A stretch of 64,000 nucleotides of DNA from Photobacterium obscurum (GCF_026191635.1 NZ_JAKRRW010000027.1:1-64000); one strand, 5' to 3'; positions 1-8,959 are shown, numbered from the stretch's first letter. Notes: generated from the sequence alone by a model not told the origin. Program-made: numbers and translations.

Positions 1-48
1 AATCTGACGGCTCCGCCTTCGATGGTTCGAATCCATCTCCCTCCACCA
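1..48 (+). tRNA. tRNA-Tyr, 3' part only (cut by window edge)
   Basis: The first 48 bases are the 3' half of a tRNA: end of the anticodon loop and stem, a short variable arm, a T-arm with GGTTCGAATCC, the acceptor strand TCCCTCC, discriminator A and an encoded CCA. The sequence after the missing anticodon (AATCTG...) and the variable arm ending CTTCGA match bacterial tRNA-Tyr(GTA) better than tRNA-Ser or tRNA-Leu. The anticodon lies outside the window, so the identity is inferred. Confidence 0.8.
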
Positions 49-54
49 TTATTT

Positions 55-84
55 CAGCCAGTTGCGCAAGCAGCTGGCTTTTTG
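55..84 (+). terminator. Rho-independent terminator of the tRNA transcript
   Basis: AGCCAG (56-61) pairs with CTGGCT (74-79) and is followed by a T run (78-83), seven bases after the tRNA CCA. Confidence 0.75.
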
Positions 85-293
85 CTATCTATACTTCCAT
101 TCCTTTACTCAATCACTCTTAAAATCTTTTAAAAACAGATAAATAGAATAAATTTGATTATTTTCTGTTTTGGGGAACAACTCCCACTATTCTTAGAGAT
201 ATAACAACAGTCTCAATATTAAGATTTAGCATCTTGATAAAAAACACTAAGATAAAACCAGATGCATATTGAATGTGATGACAAGGATGTAGA

Positions 294-2021
294 ATGACCA
301 CTAGTCAAAGCAATGCTCAACAGTCCGTTGAGACCGACTTCAGCAAATTAAAACTACTGATTGTTGACGATCAACGTAGTGCTGCTTTGATGTTCAAGAG
401 CCTGCTACATAGCCTCGATGTCGAAAAGATTGATCTCTCATTTAATTACCAAAGTGCTATCGAAAGCTGCCAGAAGAATCATTATGATATCTTACTCATT
501 GATTACCATTTAGATGGGACACTAAACGGATGTGAGCTTACGGCCTTGTTACGTAAACGTGGCTATATCTCAGCAGAGTGTGGGGTGATCATGATTTCTG
601 GGGACACATCTACCGAAGTTATCCTTACCTCAATGACTGTAGAACCAGATAGCTTTATCACAAAACCTGTGGCCTTATCGGTGATAAAGAAAAAACTTGA
701 AGAGGTGCATACCGCCTGTATGCAACGTAAGCCTATCTATGATGCCCTTGAGCTAAAAGGGATCCCGGCGGCTATAGAACTGTGTAAGAAACAATTAAGA
801 AAACTGGGACATAATCATAAAATTGAAGGTCTGTTGCTTGATTTACTGATTGAAATTAATGAATGGGAGCAAGTCGAGCGCTTCACCGCCATCTTGAAAA
901 AAGAAAACCCGAGCCATAAAGTCAGCCTTTGTGAAGCACGCCTTTTGCACCATAAAGGCAAATTGCCCGAAGCCATTGCCCTACTTCAGCATCTCATCAA
1001 ACGTTCTCCCCTCAATATTGAGTCTTATGACTATCTGTCTAACTACCAGGAAGAAAACAAACAATATTATGATGCGCTAAACACCGCCGAAAAAGCCTTA
1101 CACTTTACTCCGAGCGTAAGCCATAGGGCGCTCACCGTCGCCCAACTAGCCGCAGATCTTGATAAAAGCGAAAACCTTATCGCCGCCGGCAAACTCTTAG
1201 CAGCCAAACTCCCTATCATAGATATAAGCTGGATCATCCGCTTTGCTGAGTTTACCGCTATTTTTGAGCAGCTTTACTTTACTCAGCGCTCAAACAACGC
1301 CCGCAGGCAATTGAAGCAAGAGCTCAAAGCTATCCACCAGCGGGCTCGCTCCCGGCTATTACCGAACCAGCAACCTTTCCTAGACTGTTTGGGCCATATC
1401 ACCCAGGCAAGACTATTACTCGCTCTAAATCAGCCACTCAAAGCCAAACGCCGCGTAATGCTTGGCTTAGCACCTCACTTCGACACTATCTCCAAGTTAC
1501 CCTCTGTCGTATTGGCAGATGCTTTACCCGCTTTGATACACCTTGGTGAAACTCGGATAATTGCTGATATTTACCGCGCCCTGAAGTTGAGAAACCGGTT
1601 TGATGGCCATAGTCAGAATCGACTTGACGCACTAGTTACCAATGAGGCTTTACTACAGTCACTAAAAAATCTTGAGAACACGCTGGTTCACTGCGTGGAA
1701 CTGTCAAACGGCCAACCAGAACAAGCGCTCACTCTTTACGAGCAAATTCTCATCGATTATCCATATTGTACCGAAGCGCACCTAGGTCGACTGCAGTGTC
1801 AAAACCTGCTAAATCAATTTGATGAGGGCAAAACGCGACAGAGCCTGCAAGCTATAGTCGCAATGCCCCTACCTGATAAGTTAGCTACATGGAGAAACAA
1901 GGTTCTGACACAAATAGCCTCGTCCAAAGCTTCCCTTTGCCAGGTTCGTATTGCGTTAAGCTATAAAAACAAGCTTAACCGCTACGTCCTTGTTCAAAAA
2001 CCTTCCGCTTTAGCCAGCTAA
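294..2021 (+). CDS. Orphan response regulator with C-terminal helical (TPR-like) repeats
   Basis: This is a 575-residue protein. Residues 19-140 form a CheY-type receiver: acidic pair D25/D26, phosphoacceptor D70 in LLIDYHLDG, S102 in ISGD and K124 in ITKP. The remaining 430 residues show no DNA-binding or enzymatic output domain. They are helical, with TPR-like stretches such as EARLLHHKGKLPEAIALLQH. This architecture resembles non-canonical receiver-TPR regulators such as Vibrio VieB, which work by protein contact; that likeness is inferred. No histidine kinase is adjacent. AAGGA lies 8 bases before the ATG. The 3' end overlaps the convergent yqjG by four bases. The receiver call is secure; the partner is unknown. 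Confidence 0.85.
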   Translation: MTTSQSNAQQSVETDFSKLKLLIVDDQRSAALMFKSLLHSLDVEKIDLSFNYQSAIESCQKNHYDILLIDYHLDGTLNGCELTALLRKRGYISAECGVIMISGDTSTEVILTSMTVEPDSFITKPVALSVIKKKLEEVHTACMQRKPIYDALELKGIPAAIELCKKQLRKLGHNHKIEGLLLDLLIEINEWEQVERFTAILKKENPSHKVSLCEARLLHHKGKLPEAIALLQHLIKRSPLNIESYDYLSNYQEENKQYYDALNTAEKALHFTPSVSHRALTVAQLAADLDKSENLIAAGKLLAAKLPIIDISWIIRFAEFTAIFEQLYFTQRSNNARRQLKQELKAIHQRARSRLLPNQQPFLDCLGHITQARLLLALNQPLKAKRRVMLGLAPHFDTISKLPSVVLADALPALIHLGETRIIADIYRALKLRNRFDGHSQNRLDALVTNEALLQSLKNLENTLVHCVELSNGQPEQALTLYEQILIDYPYCTEAHLGRLQCQNLLNQFDEGKTRQSLQAIVAMPLPDKLATWRNKVLTQIASSKASLCQVRIALSYKNKLNRYVLVQKPSALAS

Positions 2022-2992
2022 ACGCGAGACTTTACACTGTTTCGGTTATGGGGTGACAATAAGTCCAGCTGCGGTCCAACGGGGACAATACCCGTTGGAT
2101 TGATCATTGTATGACTCGCATAGTAATGGCGCTTGATATGATGAAAATCGACCGTATCGGCAATACCTGGATATTGATATAGCTCTTTCAGGTACCCCTG
2201 AATATTCGGGTAATCTGCTATCCGCCTAAGGTTACATTTAAAATGACCGACATAGACCGCATCAAAACGTATCAGGGTTGTAAAGAGCCGCCAATCCGCT
2301 TCAGTCAGCTTGTTACCGGCTAAATAGCGACTGCCCGCCAAGTGATTTTCTACTTGATCCAACGCCGTAAACAATTCCTCAAATGCACGATCATAGGCCT
2401 CCTGGGTCGTTGCAAAACCACATCGATACACACCGTTATTGATGGTTGGATAGATATAGTCATTCCACTTATCAACCTCGTCATGTAATAACGCCGGATA
2501 ATAGTCATCCACGTTGCCTGTTAGCTCATTAAAAGCAGAATTAAACATCCGAATAATCTCAGACGACTCATTACTAACAATGGTCTGGGTTTGCTTATCC
2601 CACAACACTGGCACCGTCACGCGCCCGGTATAATCTGCTTTGGCCTTGGTATACAGCTGGTGCATAAACTTAAAACCATTAACCGGTTCAGGCTCATCAA
2701 AGACCCAGCCTTTTTCAGCCATATCCGGGCTAACAACAGTCACATCAATATGGGAAACAAGATCTTTAAGCTGGCGGAAAATAAGCGTTCGGTGGGCCCA
2801 GGGACAGGCGAGTGATACATATAAATGGTAACGGCCCGATTCGGCTTTAAAACCTTGCTGGCCATCTGGTCCAGCTCCGCCATCCACGGTCAGCCAGTGG
2901 CGAAACCCGGCATCTTCCCGAACAAACTCTCCGTCATTAGAACCTGTGTCATACCAGACGTCCTGCCAGACTCCTTTAACTAACTTACCCAT
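2018..2992 (-). CDS. yqjG: Glutathionyl-hydroquinone reductase
   Basis: This is a Xi-class glutathione transferase that uses glutathione to reduce glutathionyl-hydroquinones in the cytosol. From the chosen start the protein has 324 residues, close to E. coli YqjG. The N-terminal part contains the catalytic Cys63 in SLACPWAHRT, followed by the thioredoxin-fold motif VTVPVLWD and the conserved SNESSEIIRMFN; the C-terminal half is the all-helical GST domain. The reading frame extends 20 codons further upstream, but the ATG at 2992 has a strong site (GGTGAGGTGG) and aligns with the family start MG.L..GVW.D.WYDT. It is monocistronic, with its 3' end overlapping the upstream convergent gene by 4 bp. 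Confidence 0.93.
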   Translation of the reverse strand: MGKLVKGVWQDVWYDTGSNDGEFVREDAGFRHWLTVDGGAGPDGQQGFKAESGRYHLYVSLACPWAHRTLIFRQLKDLVSHIDVTVVSPDMAEKGWVFDEPEPVNGFKFMHQLYTKAKADYTGRVTVPVLWDKQTQTIVSNESSEIIRMFNSAFNELTGNVDDYYPALLHDEVDKWNDYIYPTINNGVYRCGFATTQEAYDRAFEELFTALDQVENHLAGSRYLAGNKLTEADWRLFTTLIRFDAVYVGHFKCNLRRIADYPNIQGYLKELYQYPGIADTVDFHHIKRHYYASHTMINPTGIVPVGPQLDLLSPHNRNSVKSRV

Positions 2993-3231
2993 TGCAGCCA
3001 CCTCACCTTTCTTCAGTTTTCCTTGATACCAGCTTGATTTTGACGAATACATCTACTTTCAAGCGCTGAGTATCTGCGCCTTTTTATTCACGCTGATAGG
3101 CCAGATTATTGTTCAGTTTGGTATGAGTATATGCAGTTCTAGCAGGAAGGTCGCTACAAAGGATCTGATGGTATTATTCGAAGTTTTTGAATACTGGAGA
3201 ACCGCAATCCCTAGCGGCCATCGTTATGTCG

Positions 3232-4296
3232 TTAAAAATGATACTGGGTAGCTACTGACTCTGAGGCCATACACTGCAGTACGCCGTGGTAGGAAAGGTA
3301 AAAACTCAACGACTCGCCAACTTGATACCGGTTGTCGGCATCAGTAATGTCGAGAATCAAATAATCACTTGTCGCACCTATAATAATAACGCCCTTGTCG
3401 GTTGGGGCTAACAGGTTGATATCGACACTATGTTTGCCAATAGCGCATAATGCCCTCAGCCTAATGCCACGATCATTAAACTGGAGTTCATCATTACACC
3501 GGCTAGAAAAAACAGAATAAGCATAGACTGATGATTTTTCTTTTATTTCAACAATTTCCGCATGCAGGCTCATTGCTGATTGCGGCGTATCAGGAACCGA
3601 GGCGTCATTTAACCCTATTCCCAAAATTGACGACCTACCCAGGCGCAATTGATTGATACGTGGTGTTCCGTTTCTAGGTACCATTAACACAATACCGGCG
3701 ACACCAGCCCCTGAAAGCTTTTCTGAAGCAGGGCTATTCGACCATCCAGTTGGCTCTTCCAGTTGCAGCTGCAACTCATCACTATCGGTCATCGATTCAA
3801 CTTCACTAAAGCAAGCCAGACGACAGCCAATCCCCCCGAATGTGAGTCCCGGAAGCGTCAACACTAGCTCTGCTAGGTTTTCGGTCTCTGAGTCATCCCC
3901 ACCGTCTTGCTGCTGATCGTCCAAATCATGCGCGATGATAACCTCATGGCACTTATTTGCCTTAACCGCCGCCCAGGACAAAGCCTCAAGAGTTTCACGC
4001 TCAGAGTGAACGGATATATCAGCATGGTGTACAACGTCTTCAACTTCCGATAGAAGCGGACGTCGAAGCAACATCTTTCGGATTGGAAGATCTGCTAACT
4101 TCTGGAGATTGTTTATTTGCGTATCTCCGATAGCCTGGATCCCACCAAGCATCATTGCACGAGCAATCGGCTCCGCCCCTTCCATTAGCCTAGAAACACC
4201 GACAGGTATGACGCCTTTATTACAACATAAACTAACAAGCTTACGTGTATTGTCTTCAATGATTCTTAGGTTAATAGATAAGGAAGGGTGTTGCAT
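3232..4296 (-). CDS. Alanine/ornithine racemase-fold protein lacking the PLP lysine
   Basis: This 354-residue protein has the N-terminal alanine-racemase TIM-barrel of the ornithine/alanine racemase (Orr-like) family: SINLRIIEDNTRKLV at the start, GIQAIGDTQINNLQKL, and INQLRLG...LGIG near residue 220. The family's PLP lysine follows the second strand (usual pattern GVTKV); here it reads GVSRLM, with Arg36 (codon AGG, 4189-4191). The phosphate-binding SGGNSSS stretch is also replaced, by SGAGVAG. An acidic, Gln/Asp-rich insertion lies around residues 124-136. The gene is intact and follows a LysR gene on the same strand. It may be catalytically inactive or repurposed. The fold is fairly sure; the function is unknown. 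Confidence 0.7.
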   Translation of the reverse strand: MQHPSLSINLRIIEDNTRKLVSLCCNKGVIPVGVSRLMEGAEPIARAMMLGGIQAIGDTQINNLQKLADLPIRKMLLRRPLLSEVEDVVHHADISVHSERETLEALSWAAVKANKCHEVIIAHDLDDQQQDGGDDSETENLAELVLTLPGLTFGGIGCRLACFSEVESMTDSDELQLQLEEPTGWSNSPASEKLSGAGVAGIVLMVPRNGTPRINQLRLGRSSILGIGLNDASVPDTPQSAMSLHAEIVEIKEKSSVYAYSVFSSRCNDELQFNDRGIRLRALCAIGKHSVDINLLAPTDKGVIIIGATSDYLILDITDADNRYQVGESLSFYLSYHGVLQCMASESVATQYHF

Positions 4297-4495
4297 ATAA
4301 AAATGGCCTCGAACTAACCATGAAAATAGATGCGTAGTTATATCTATTTAGACCTATTTTTAAATAGCAATTTTATTATATCTACTTGACCATTTAATGA
4401 AGTAATCGGTAATAGGCAAATTATCCCCAGTTTCAACAGTTGCTTTTTCAAACATAAGCTCAACAAGTTTAATATATAACTTAAGCAAAATATAA

Positions 4496-5443
4496 CTATT
4501 TGCCGACCCTTTTTAATAGCTGCTCCAGTTCGACCGTGTTATTTGCTTCATGCGCAGTAATAATTGCCAATACCAGAGCTTTCGCTGCACATGATAGATC
4601 CTGTTTCTCATTCACCGTCAAATAAAAGTTCGGATTATATTCCATTCCTTCAACCGTAGAGATTTTAGCCATCTCGCCACGTTCAACCCATATCCGTGCA
4701 AAGTGCTCCGGCAGGTAACCGATAAAGTGTCCGGAGAGGATCATATGCGCAGTAGCTTCCATACTTGTCGTTTTCGACTTATATGAATGATCGCCGGCAC
4801 AGCTTAGCGGAGTAACAGGGTGAGCCAACCCTCGGTCAACGACGGGATGTGCCAGTATATCTTCGCTTGTCACAGGCCGATTCAAAGCCTTTATCGGGTG
4901 CGATGGGGCGCAATATAAATACTGTTGCTCATTAAATAGGTAGGTATAGGTTAAACCGCTTTTAAATAATTCTGGCGAAGTAATACCAATATCCAGTTTA
5001 CCCTCCAATAAATTAGCTTCAATCATAGAAGTTTCATAAATTTTGGTATTTATATCGACCTCTGAATGCTTGCTGCAAAAATCACAAAGTGCCTTTTGAA
5101 CATAACAATTCTTATTGGTTGCTAAGCTATCGATCAATGCAAGCTGAATACTTCCTCTTGAGACATTGCGTATCTCATTAATGACCTCTTGGAATTCATT
5201 AATATTTTCAAATAATTGCTTACTACTTTTATATACCTTCAAGCCATCACTGGTTAATTTAAACCCTCCCCTTCCACGCTGGCATAATGTCATACCTAAA
5301 CGGGTTTCCAGATCACTCATTTTTTTACTTATGCTTGATTGGTGCATATTTAATTGATATTGAGCAGCAGAAAAACCTCCGCTATCAGCAATTACCAAAA
5401 ATAGTTTTAATAAACGGATATCAAGATCATCAATTAGTTTCAT
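4496..5443 (-). CDS. LysR-family transcriptional regulator
   Basis: This is a 315-residue LysR-type regulator. An N-terminal winged helix-turn-helix (residues about 9-66, with GGFSAAQYQLNMHQSSISKKMSDLE) is followed by a substrate-binding-like effector domain (about 94-290). It lies 199 bp upstream of the racemase-fold gene on the same strand and divergently from xthA across 236 bp, so either the racemase-fold gene or itself is the plausible target. The effector is not predictable from the sequence. Confidence 0.88.
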   Translation of the reverse strand: MKLIDDLDIRLLKLFLVIADSGGFSAAQYQLNMHQSSISKKMSDLETRLGMTLCQRGRGGFKLTSDGLKVYKSSKQLFENINEFQEVINEIRNVSRGSIQLALIDSLATNKNCYVQKALCDFCSKHSEVDINTKIYETSMIEANLLEGKLDIGITSPELFKSGLTYTYLFNEQQYLYCAPSHPIKALNRPVTSEDILAHPVVDRGLAHPVTPLSCAGDHSYKSKTTSMEATAHMILSGHFIGYLPEHFARIWVERGEMAKISTVEGMEYNPNFYLTVNEKQDLSCAAKALVLAIITAHEANNTVELEQLLKRVGK

Positions 5444-5679
5444 TATTATAGGTATCTATTTGTTCTATTTTTATTGAACTAGGAAATAAGCGAACTAAAG
5501 CTATCACACGTCAATATACTTTTAAAGCGTGTTATATGGCCAAAATAATGACACATAACTTGGAATTTCTTTGGCGTTAACCTGAATAACCGAATACGCT
5601 TCTTTCACCACTTAAGGCGTTATATGCTAAAATCCGAAAACTGCCAGCTAACAGCCTGATAACCTTTGGAATAAATAGA

Positions 5680-6486
5680 ATGAAAGTCATCTCCTTCAAT
5701 ATTAATGGCCTCCGGGCTCGACTTCACCAACTACAAGCACTGATCGACAAGCACCAGCCGGATGTGATTGGCCTGCAGGAAATCAAGGTTCATGATGAAG
5801 CCTTCCCATTGGAGGATGTCGAAGCGATGGGCTATAAGGTATACCATCATGGCCAAAAGGCGCACTATGGTGTAGCTATGCTGTGCAAACAGGAACCGAC
5901 AGAAGTACGCAAGGGCTTTCCAAGCGATGAAGAAGATGCCCAACGACGGATGATCATGGCAACCTTCGAACAAGACAATGGCAAGAAGGTTACAGTACTC
6001 AATGGCTATTTCCCGCAGGGGGAAAACATCAGCCATGAAACTAAATTCCCAGCAAAAGAAAAATTCTACGCCGATTTGATGAACTACCTCAACGATCACC
6101 ATAATAATGAGGAAGAGGTGATTGTAATGGGCGATATCAACATCAGCCCAATTGATCTGGACATCGGTATTGGCCCTGCCAACGCCAAGCGCTGGCTAAA
6201 AACAGGGAAATGTTCTTTCCAGCCAGTCGAGCGCGAGTGGTTAAAAAACCTGTTAGAGTGGGGCTTTACCGATACCTTCCGTCAACTTCACCCTGAAGTT
6301 GACGACAAGTTTTCATGGTTTGACTACCGTTCAAAAGGTTTTGTCGATAACCGTGGTCTGCGTATCGATGTCGTGCTGGCAACGCCATCACTGGCGGCAC
6401 GCTGTATCGATGCCGGTATCGACTACGAGCTACGTGGTATAGAAAAACCGTCAGACCATGCGCCAATCTGGTCGACATTTGAATAA
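5680..6486 (+). CDS. xthA: Exonuclease III (AP endonuclease)
   Basis: This 268-residue protein is co-linear with E. coli XthA. It cleaves 5' of abasic sites and degrades duplex DNA from 3' ends in base-excision repair. Key residues are visible: N7 in FNINGLRA, metal ligand E34 in LQEIKVHD, the GDINISPIDLDIG motif with catalytic Asp and Asn, WFDYRSKGF and the terminal SDHAPIW with the catalytic His (H260). The transcription unit is single, 66 bases ahead of grxB on the same strand. Confidence 0.97.
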   Translation: MKVISFNINGLRARLHQLQALIDKHQPDVIGLQEIKVHDEAFPLEDVEAMGYKVYHHGQKAHYGVAMLCKQEPTEVRKGFPSDEEDAQRRMIMATFEQDNGKKVTVLNGYFPQGENISHETKFPAKEKFYADLMNYLNDHHNNEEEVIVMGDINISPIDLDIGIGPANAKRWLKTGKCSFQPVEREWLKNLLEWGFTDTFRQLHPEVDDKFSWFDYRSKGFVDNRGLRIDVVLATPSLAARCIDAGIDYELRGIEKPSDHAPIWSTFE

Positions 6487-6552
6487 TTCGTTATAGACGA
6501 GACGATAGATGGGGCTCTATTCAAGAGCCTCGTTTTGATTCAAGGAATGATT

Positions 6553-7203
6553 ATGAAGCTATTTGTATTTGATCACTGCCCATTTTGCATCAAGGCAATG
6601 ATGGTAGCCGGCCTGAAGAAGATCGACCTGGAACTGGTATATCTTCAAAATCACGATATTGAAGCCCGGATTGAAAAAGTTGGTGCCAACCTGGTACCGA
6701 TCCTACAAAAGCCTGATGGTAGCTACATGGCAGAAAGCCTGGATATCGCTGCTTACCTCGATAACGCTGACGGTCACCCGGCTCTGGGTGCTTCAACCCA
6801 TACCGATAACATTGCAGCATGGTCTGAAGCCACCCGCCCATATGGCTCGCTACTACTTTTCCCTCGTTGGCTAAGAATCGATTTACCTGAGTTCCAGTGC
6901 CAAGAAGCTAAAGATTGGTTCTACTCAAAAAAATCAGCCATGATTGATGAAAGCTTTGAGCAGGCATTCGATAACTCTGCGAACTACATTGAAAAGCTGA
7001 ATAAGGTTCTCGGGCAACTGGATTGGCTCACCCTACCCTCCGAGCGGGGCGACAAACTGACATATGATGACGTCAACCTGTTCCCGACCCTACGTAACTA
7101 CACAGTTATCAAAGGCCTTGTTTTCCCTTCTCGGGTACGCCAGTACATTGATGAGGTTGCCATGCTAACAGGCATCCCCCTATATGATGATGTAGCCGTA
7201 TAA
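6553..7203 (+). CDS. grxB: Glutaredoxin 2
   Basis: This 216-residue monothiol/dithiol oxidoreductase has a GST-like fold. The redox motif CPFC is at residues 9-12. It is followed by the cis-Pro region (LVPILQKPDG), ESLDIAAYLD and a helical C-terminal domain, as in E. coli Grx2. The frame opens at 6535, but the ATG at 6553 is preceded by AAGGA at good spacing and gives the usual family start MKLFVFDHCPFC. It probably shares a transcript with xthA. A strong terminator follows directly. Confidence 0.95.
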   Translation: MKLFVFDHCPFCIKAMMVAGLKKIDLELVYLQNHDIEARIEKVGANLVPILQKPDGSYMAESLDIAAYLDNADGHPALGASTHTDNIAAWSEATRPYGSLLLFPRWLRIDLPEFQCQEAKDWFYSKKSAMIDESFEQAFDNSANYIEKLNKVLGQLDWLTLPSERGDKLTYDDVNLFPTLRNYTVIKGLVFPSRVRQYIDEVAMLTGIPLYDDVAV

Positions 7204-7225
7204 TTCTAATTCCTTTCTGCCAGAC

Positions 7226-7262
7226 AAAAACGCCGGAGTGAAAATCACTCCGGCGTTTTTTA
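7226..7262. terminator. Strong bidirectional terminator between grxB and the ABC operon
   Basis: CGCCGGAGTG (7231-7240) and CACTCCGGCG (7246-7255) form a perfect 10-bp stem, flanked by A and T runs. It can serve grxB and, on the other strand, transcripts reading through from hisM. Confidence 0.9.
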
Positions 7263-7365
7263 GGTCCAGGATCCTGAAAGCAACTTAAAAAGACGAAGAA
7301 AAGTGTCAAGCTCTTCCCTAGAGCCTGTTTTTCCTCGGGACAAGAACCATCTTTCTCTATGAACT
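7262..7365. repeat. Dispersed intergenic repeat, copy A
   Basis: About 100 bp sharing blocks with the copy at 46216-46312: GGTCC(A/T)GG(A/G)TCCTG at the left, AAGC about 5 bases on, CAAGC, then GCTCTTCCCTAG(A/G)GCCTG(T/C)TTTTCCT at the right. It sits between the grxB terminator and the 3' end of hisM. I cannot assign it to a named repeat family. Confidence 0.65.
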
Positions 7366-7379
7366 TACCACTCTCATTT

Positions 7380-8057
7380 CTACGTTAGTGGCCTTAGGTG
7401 CCTCATCCAATGTCCTTCCAGCTTTCTGAAGCCCCAGATAATGAGAAATGTCAGAACCATATAGCACATACCGGCAAACAAGAAGGATTCAAACGGCGCA
7501 TAGTAGCGCGAGTTTACAATCCTTGCCGCTCCTGTCAGGTCGACAATAGTAACGATACCTGCCACAGCCGAGCCATGAACCATAAAGATCACTTCGTTAC
7601 TGTAAGCCGGTAACGCGCGTCGCAACGAACTCGGTAGAATCACCCTTCGGAAAGCCTGCAGGGTACTCATACCATATGCCTTCGCCGCTTCAATTTCGCC
7701 TTTCGGCATACTGTTAATCGCACCGCGAACGATTTCAGCCGTGTAAGCTGAGGTGTTCAGGACAAATGCCACTAGCGCACAGAACCAAGCTTCTTGCCAG
7801 AGTGTTCCCTGCACCGACATCAGCTGACTCAGGCCATAGTAAATAAGATACAGCTGGATCAGTAGCGGCGTCCCACGGAAAAAATAGATAAACGCCCATG
7901 CCGGTCCTGATATAAACGGAATCTTACTGTTTCTGGCAACACCGATCGGTATCGAAATCAACAGACCAACCACCAGCGCAACAAAGACCATCCACACCGT
8001 GGTATATAAACCCTCAAGGTAAAGCGGCCAGCTTTCAATCAGAATACTAAAGTCCAT
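7380..8057 (-). CDS. hisM: Basic amino acid ABC transporter permease (HisM/ArtM type)
   Basis: This 225-residue inner-membrane permease has about five membrane spans. It carries the family ATPase-contact (EAA) loop GEIEAAKAYGMSTLQAFRRVILP, and SYTAEIVRGAI and ALPAYSNEVIFM match HisM closely. With HisQ it should form the membrane channel of a histidine/lysine/arginine/ornithine importer. The frame opens with GTG at 8060, directly after the hisQ stop. I prefer the ATG at 8057, because GAGG then lies 6 bases upstream. It is the last gene of the operon. The exact substrate cannot be read from the sequence. Confidence 0.88.
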   Translation of the reverse strand: MDFSILIESWPLYLEGLYTTVWMVFVALVVGLLISIPIGVARNSKIPFISGPAWAFIYFFRGTPLLIQLYLIYYGLSQLMSVQGTLWQEAWFCALVAFVLNTSAYTAEIVRGAINSMPKGEIEAAKAYGMSTLQAFRRVILPSSLRRALPAYSNEVIFMVHGSAVAGIVTIVDLTGAARIVNSRYYAPFESFLFAGMCYMVLTFLIIWGFRKLEGHWMRHLRPLT

Positions 8058-8060
8058 CAC

Positions 8061-8801
8061 TTACCTCGCATGAATACTAAATTTACGTTCAACCCATTTC
8101 AGTGCAGAAGTGGAGAATGAGGTAAACAGCAAGAAAATCACCGCAACGGCCATATAGAAAGTAAAGGGCATCTGCGTGGTTCCCGCAGCTAATGCTCCTT
8201 TGCGTACCATATCATCAAGGCCGATGATTGATACTAGGGCCGTGGTTTTTAGCAGTACCAGCCAATTGTTACCAAACCCCGGCAATGCATGGCGGATCAT
8301 CTGCGGAAGCAAAATTCGTCGGAACGAGAGAAAAGCACTCATCCCATAAGCTTTACCGGCTTCCAGCTCGCCTTTGTCAACAGCAAGGATCGCCCCGCGG
8401 AACGTTTCCGCCATATAGGCACCAAAAATAAAGCCGATGGTTAAGATACCAGCCAGGAACGGGCTGATCTCAACATAATCCGGTAAGTACTCCGTCCATT
8501 CATGGCTTGGATCCGATGAGGAGAAGTAGTTATTGAGCCACTCGTTGATACTATACAGACTATCATTCAACAACATCTGTCCGCCGAAGAAGATCAGCAT
8601 CATCAGTACCAAATCCGGTATACCTCGGATCACTGTGGTATAAAGTGTCGCTATCGCCCTCGCCCAGCGATACGGGGAAAGCTTGGCCAGCGCCCCCAGC
8701 ATACCTAAGATCATGGCCAACACTAGCGACAACAAAGCAACTTGAAGGGTAATCCATGCCCCTTCCACCAGTGACCATTCATATCCTTTTAAATCTAACA
8801 A
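8061..8801 (-). CDS. hisQ: Basic amino acid ABC transporter permease (HisQ/ArtQ type), TTG start
   Basis: This 246-residue permease resembles HisQ: IRGIPDLVLMMLIFFG, ITLGFIFGAYMAETFRGA, the EAA loop GELEAGKAYGMSAFLSFRRI, and LPGFGNNWLVLLKTTALVS. An insertion of about 20 residues (NEWLNNYFSSSDPSHEWTEY region) lengthens a periplasmic loop. The start codon is TTG at 8801, with AAGGAG about 8 bases upstream; no ATG fits. The hisM start follows immediately after its stop, indicating translational coupling. A palindromic repeat lies between it and the upstream binding-protein gene. Confidence 0.88.
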   Translation of the reverse strand: MLDLKGYEWSLVEGAWITLQVALLSLVLAMILGMLGALAKLSPYRWARAIATLYTTVIRGIPDLVLMMLIFFGGQMLLNDSLYSINEWLNNYFSSSDPSHEWTEYLPDYVEISPFLAGILTIGFIFGAYMAETFRGAILAVDKGELEAGKAYGMSAFLSFRRILLPQMIRHALPGFGNNWLVLLKTTALVSIIGLDDMVRKGALAAGTTQMPFTFYMAVAVIFLLFTSFSTSALKWVERKFSIHAR

Positions 8802-8829
8802 AAGGTTGCTCCTTTATACTACAAAGGTC

Positions 8830-8957
8830 AGAGCGGGTACCTAGATCCTGCAGTATGCGACGAATACCTTAATTACTGTTAACATTTCCACAGGACCACG
8901 ATCTTCCGCTCTTTCTAGGACCTAGCAACCTAGGTCCTCGCTCTTACCCCCGAAGGG
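8830..8957. repeat. Dispersed palindromic repeat, copy B, inside the his-type ABC operon
   Basis: It fills the gap between the binding-protein gene and the hisQ gene. Its ends are complementary (AGAGCG at 8830 and CGCTCT near 8939), and it contains TTTCTAGGACCTAG followed by CCTAGGTCC, itself a hairpin. Read in the direction of the operon it begins TAAGAGC, as does the copy at 44230, which lies in the equivalent place of another ABC operon. Confidence 0.65.
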
Positions 8958-8959
8958 TT

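Noticed and set aside
1..48. tRNA-Ser or tRNA-Leu as identity of the edge tRNA
   Set aside because: The variable arm (CGGCTCCGCCTTCGA) and acceptor end fit tRNA-Tyr better than the longer, different arms of Ser and Leu tRNAs.
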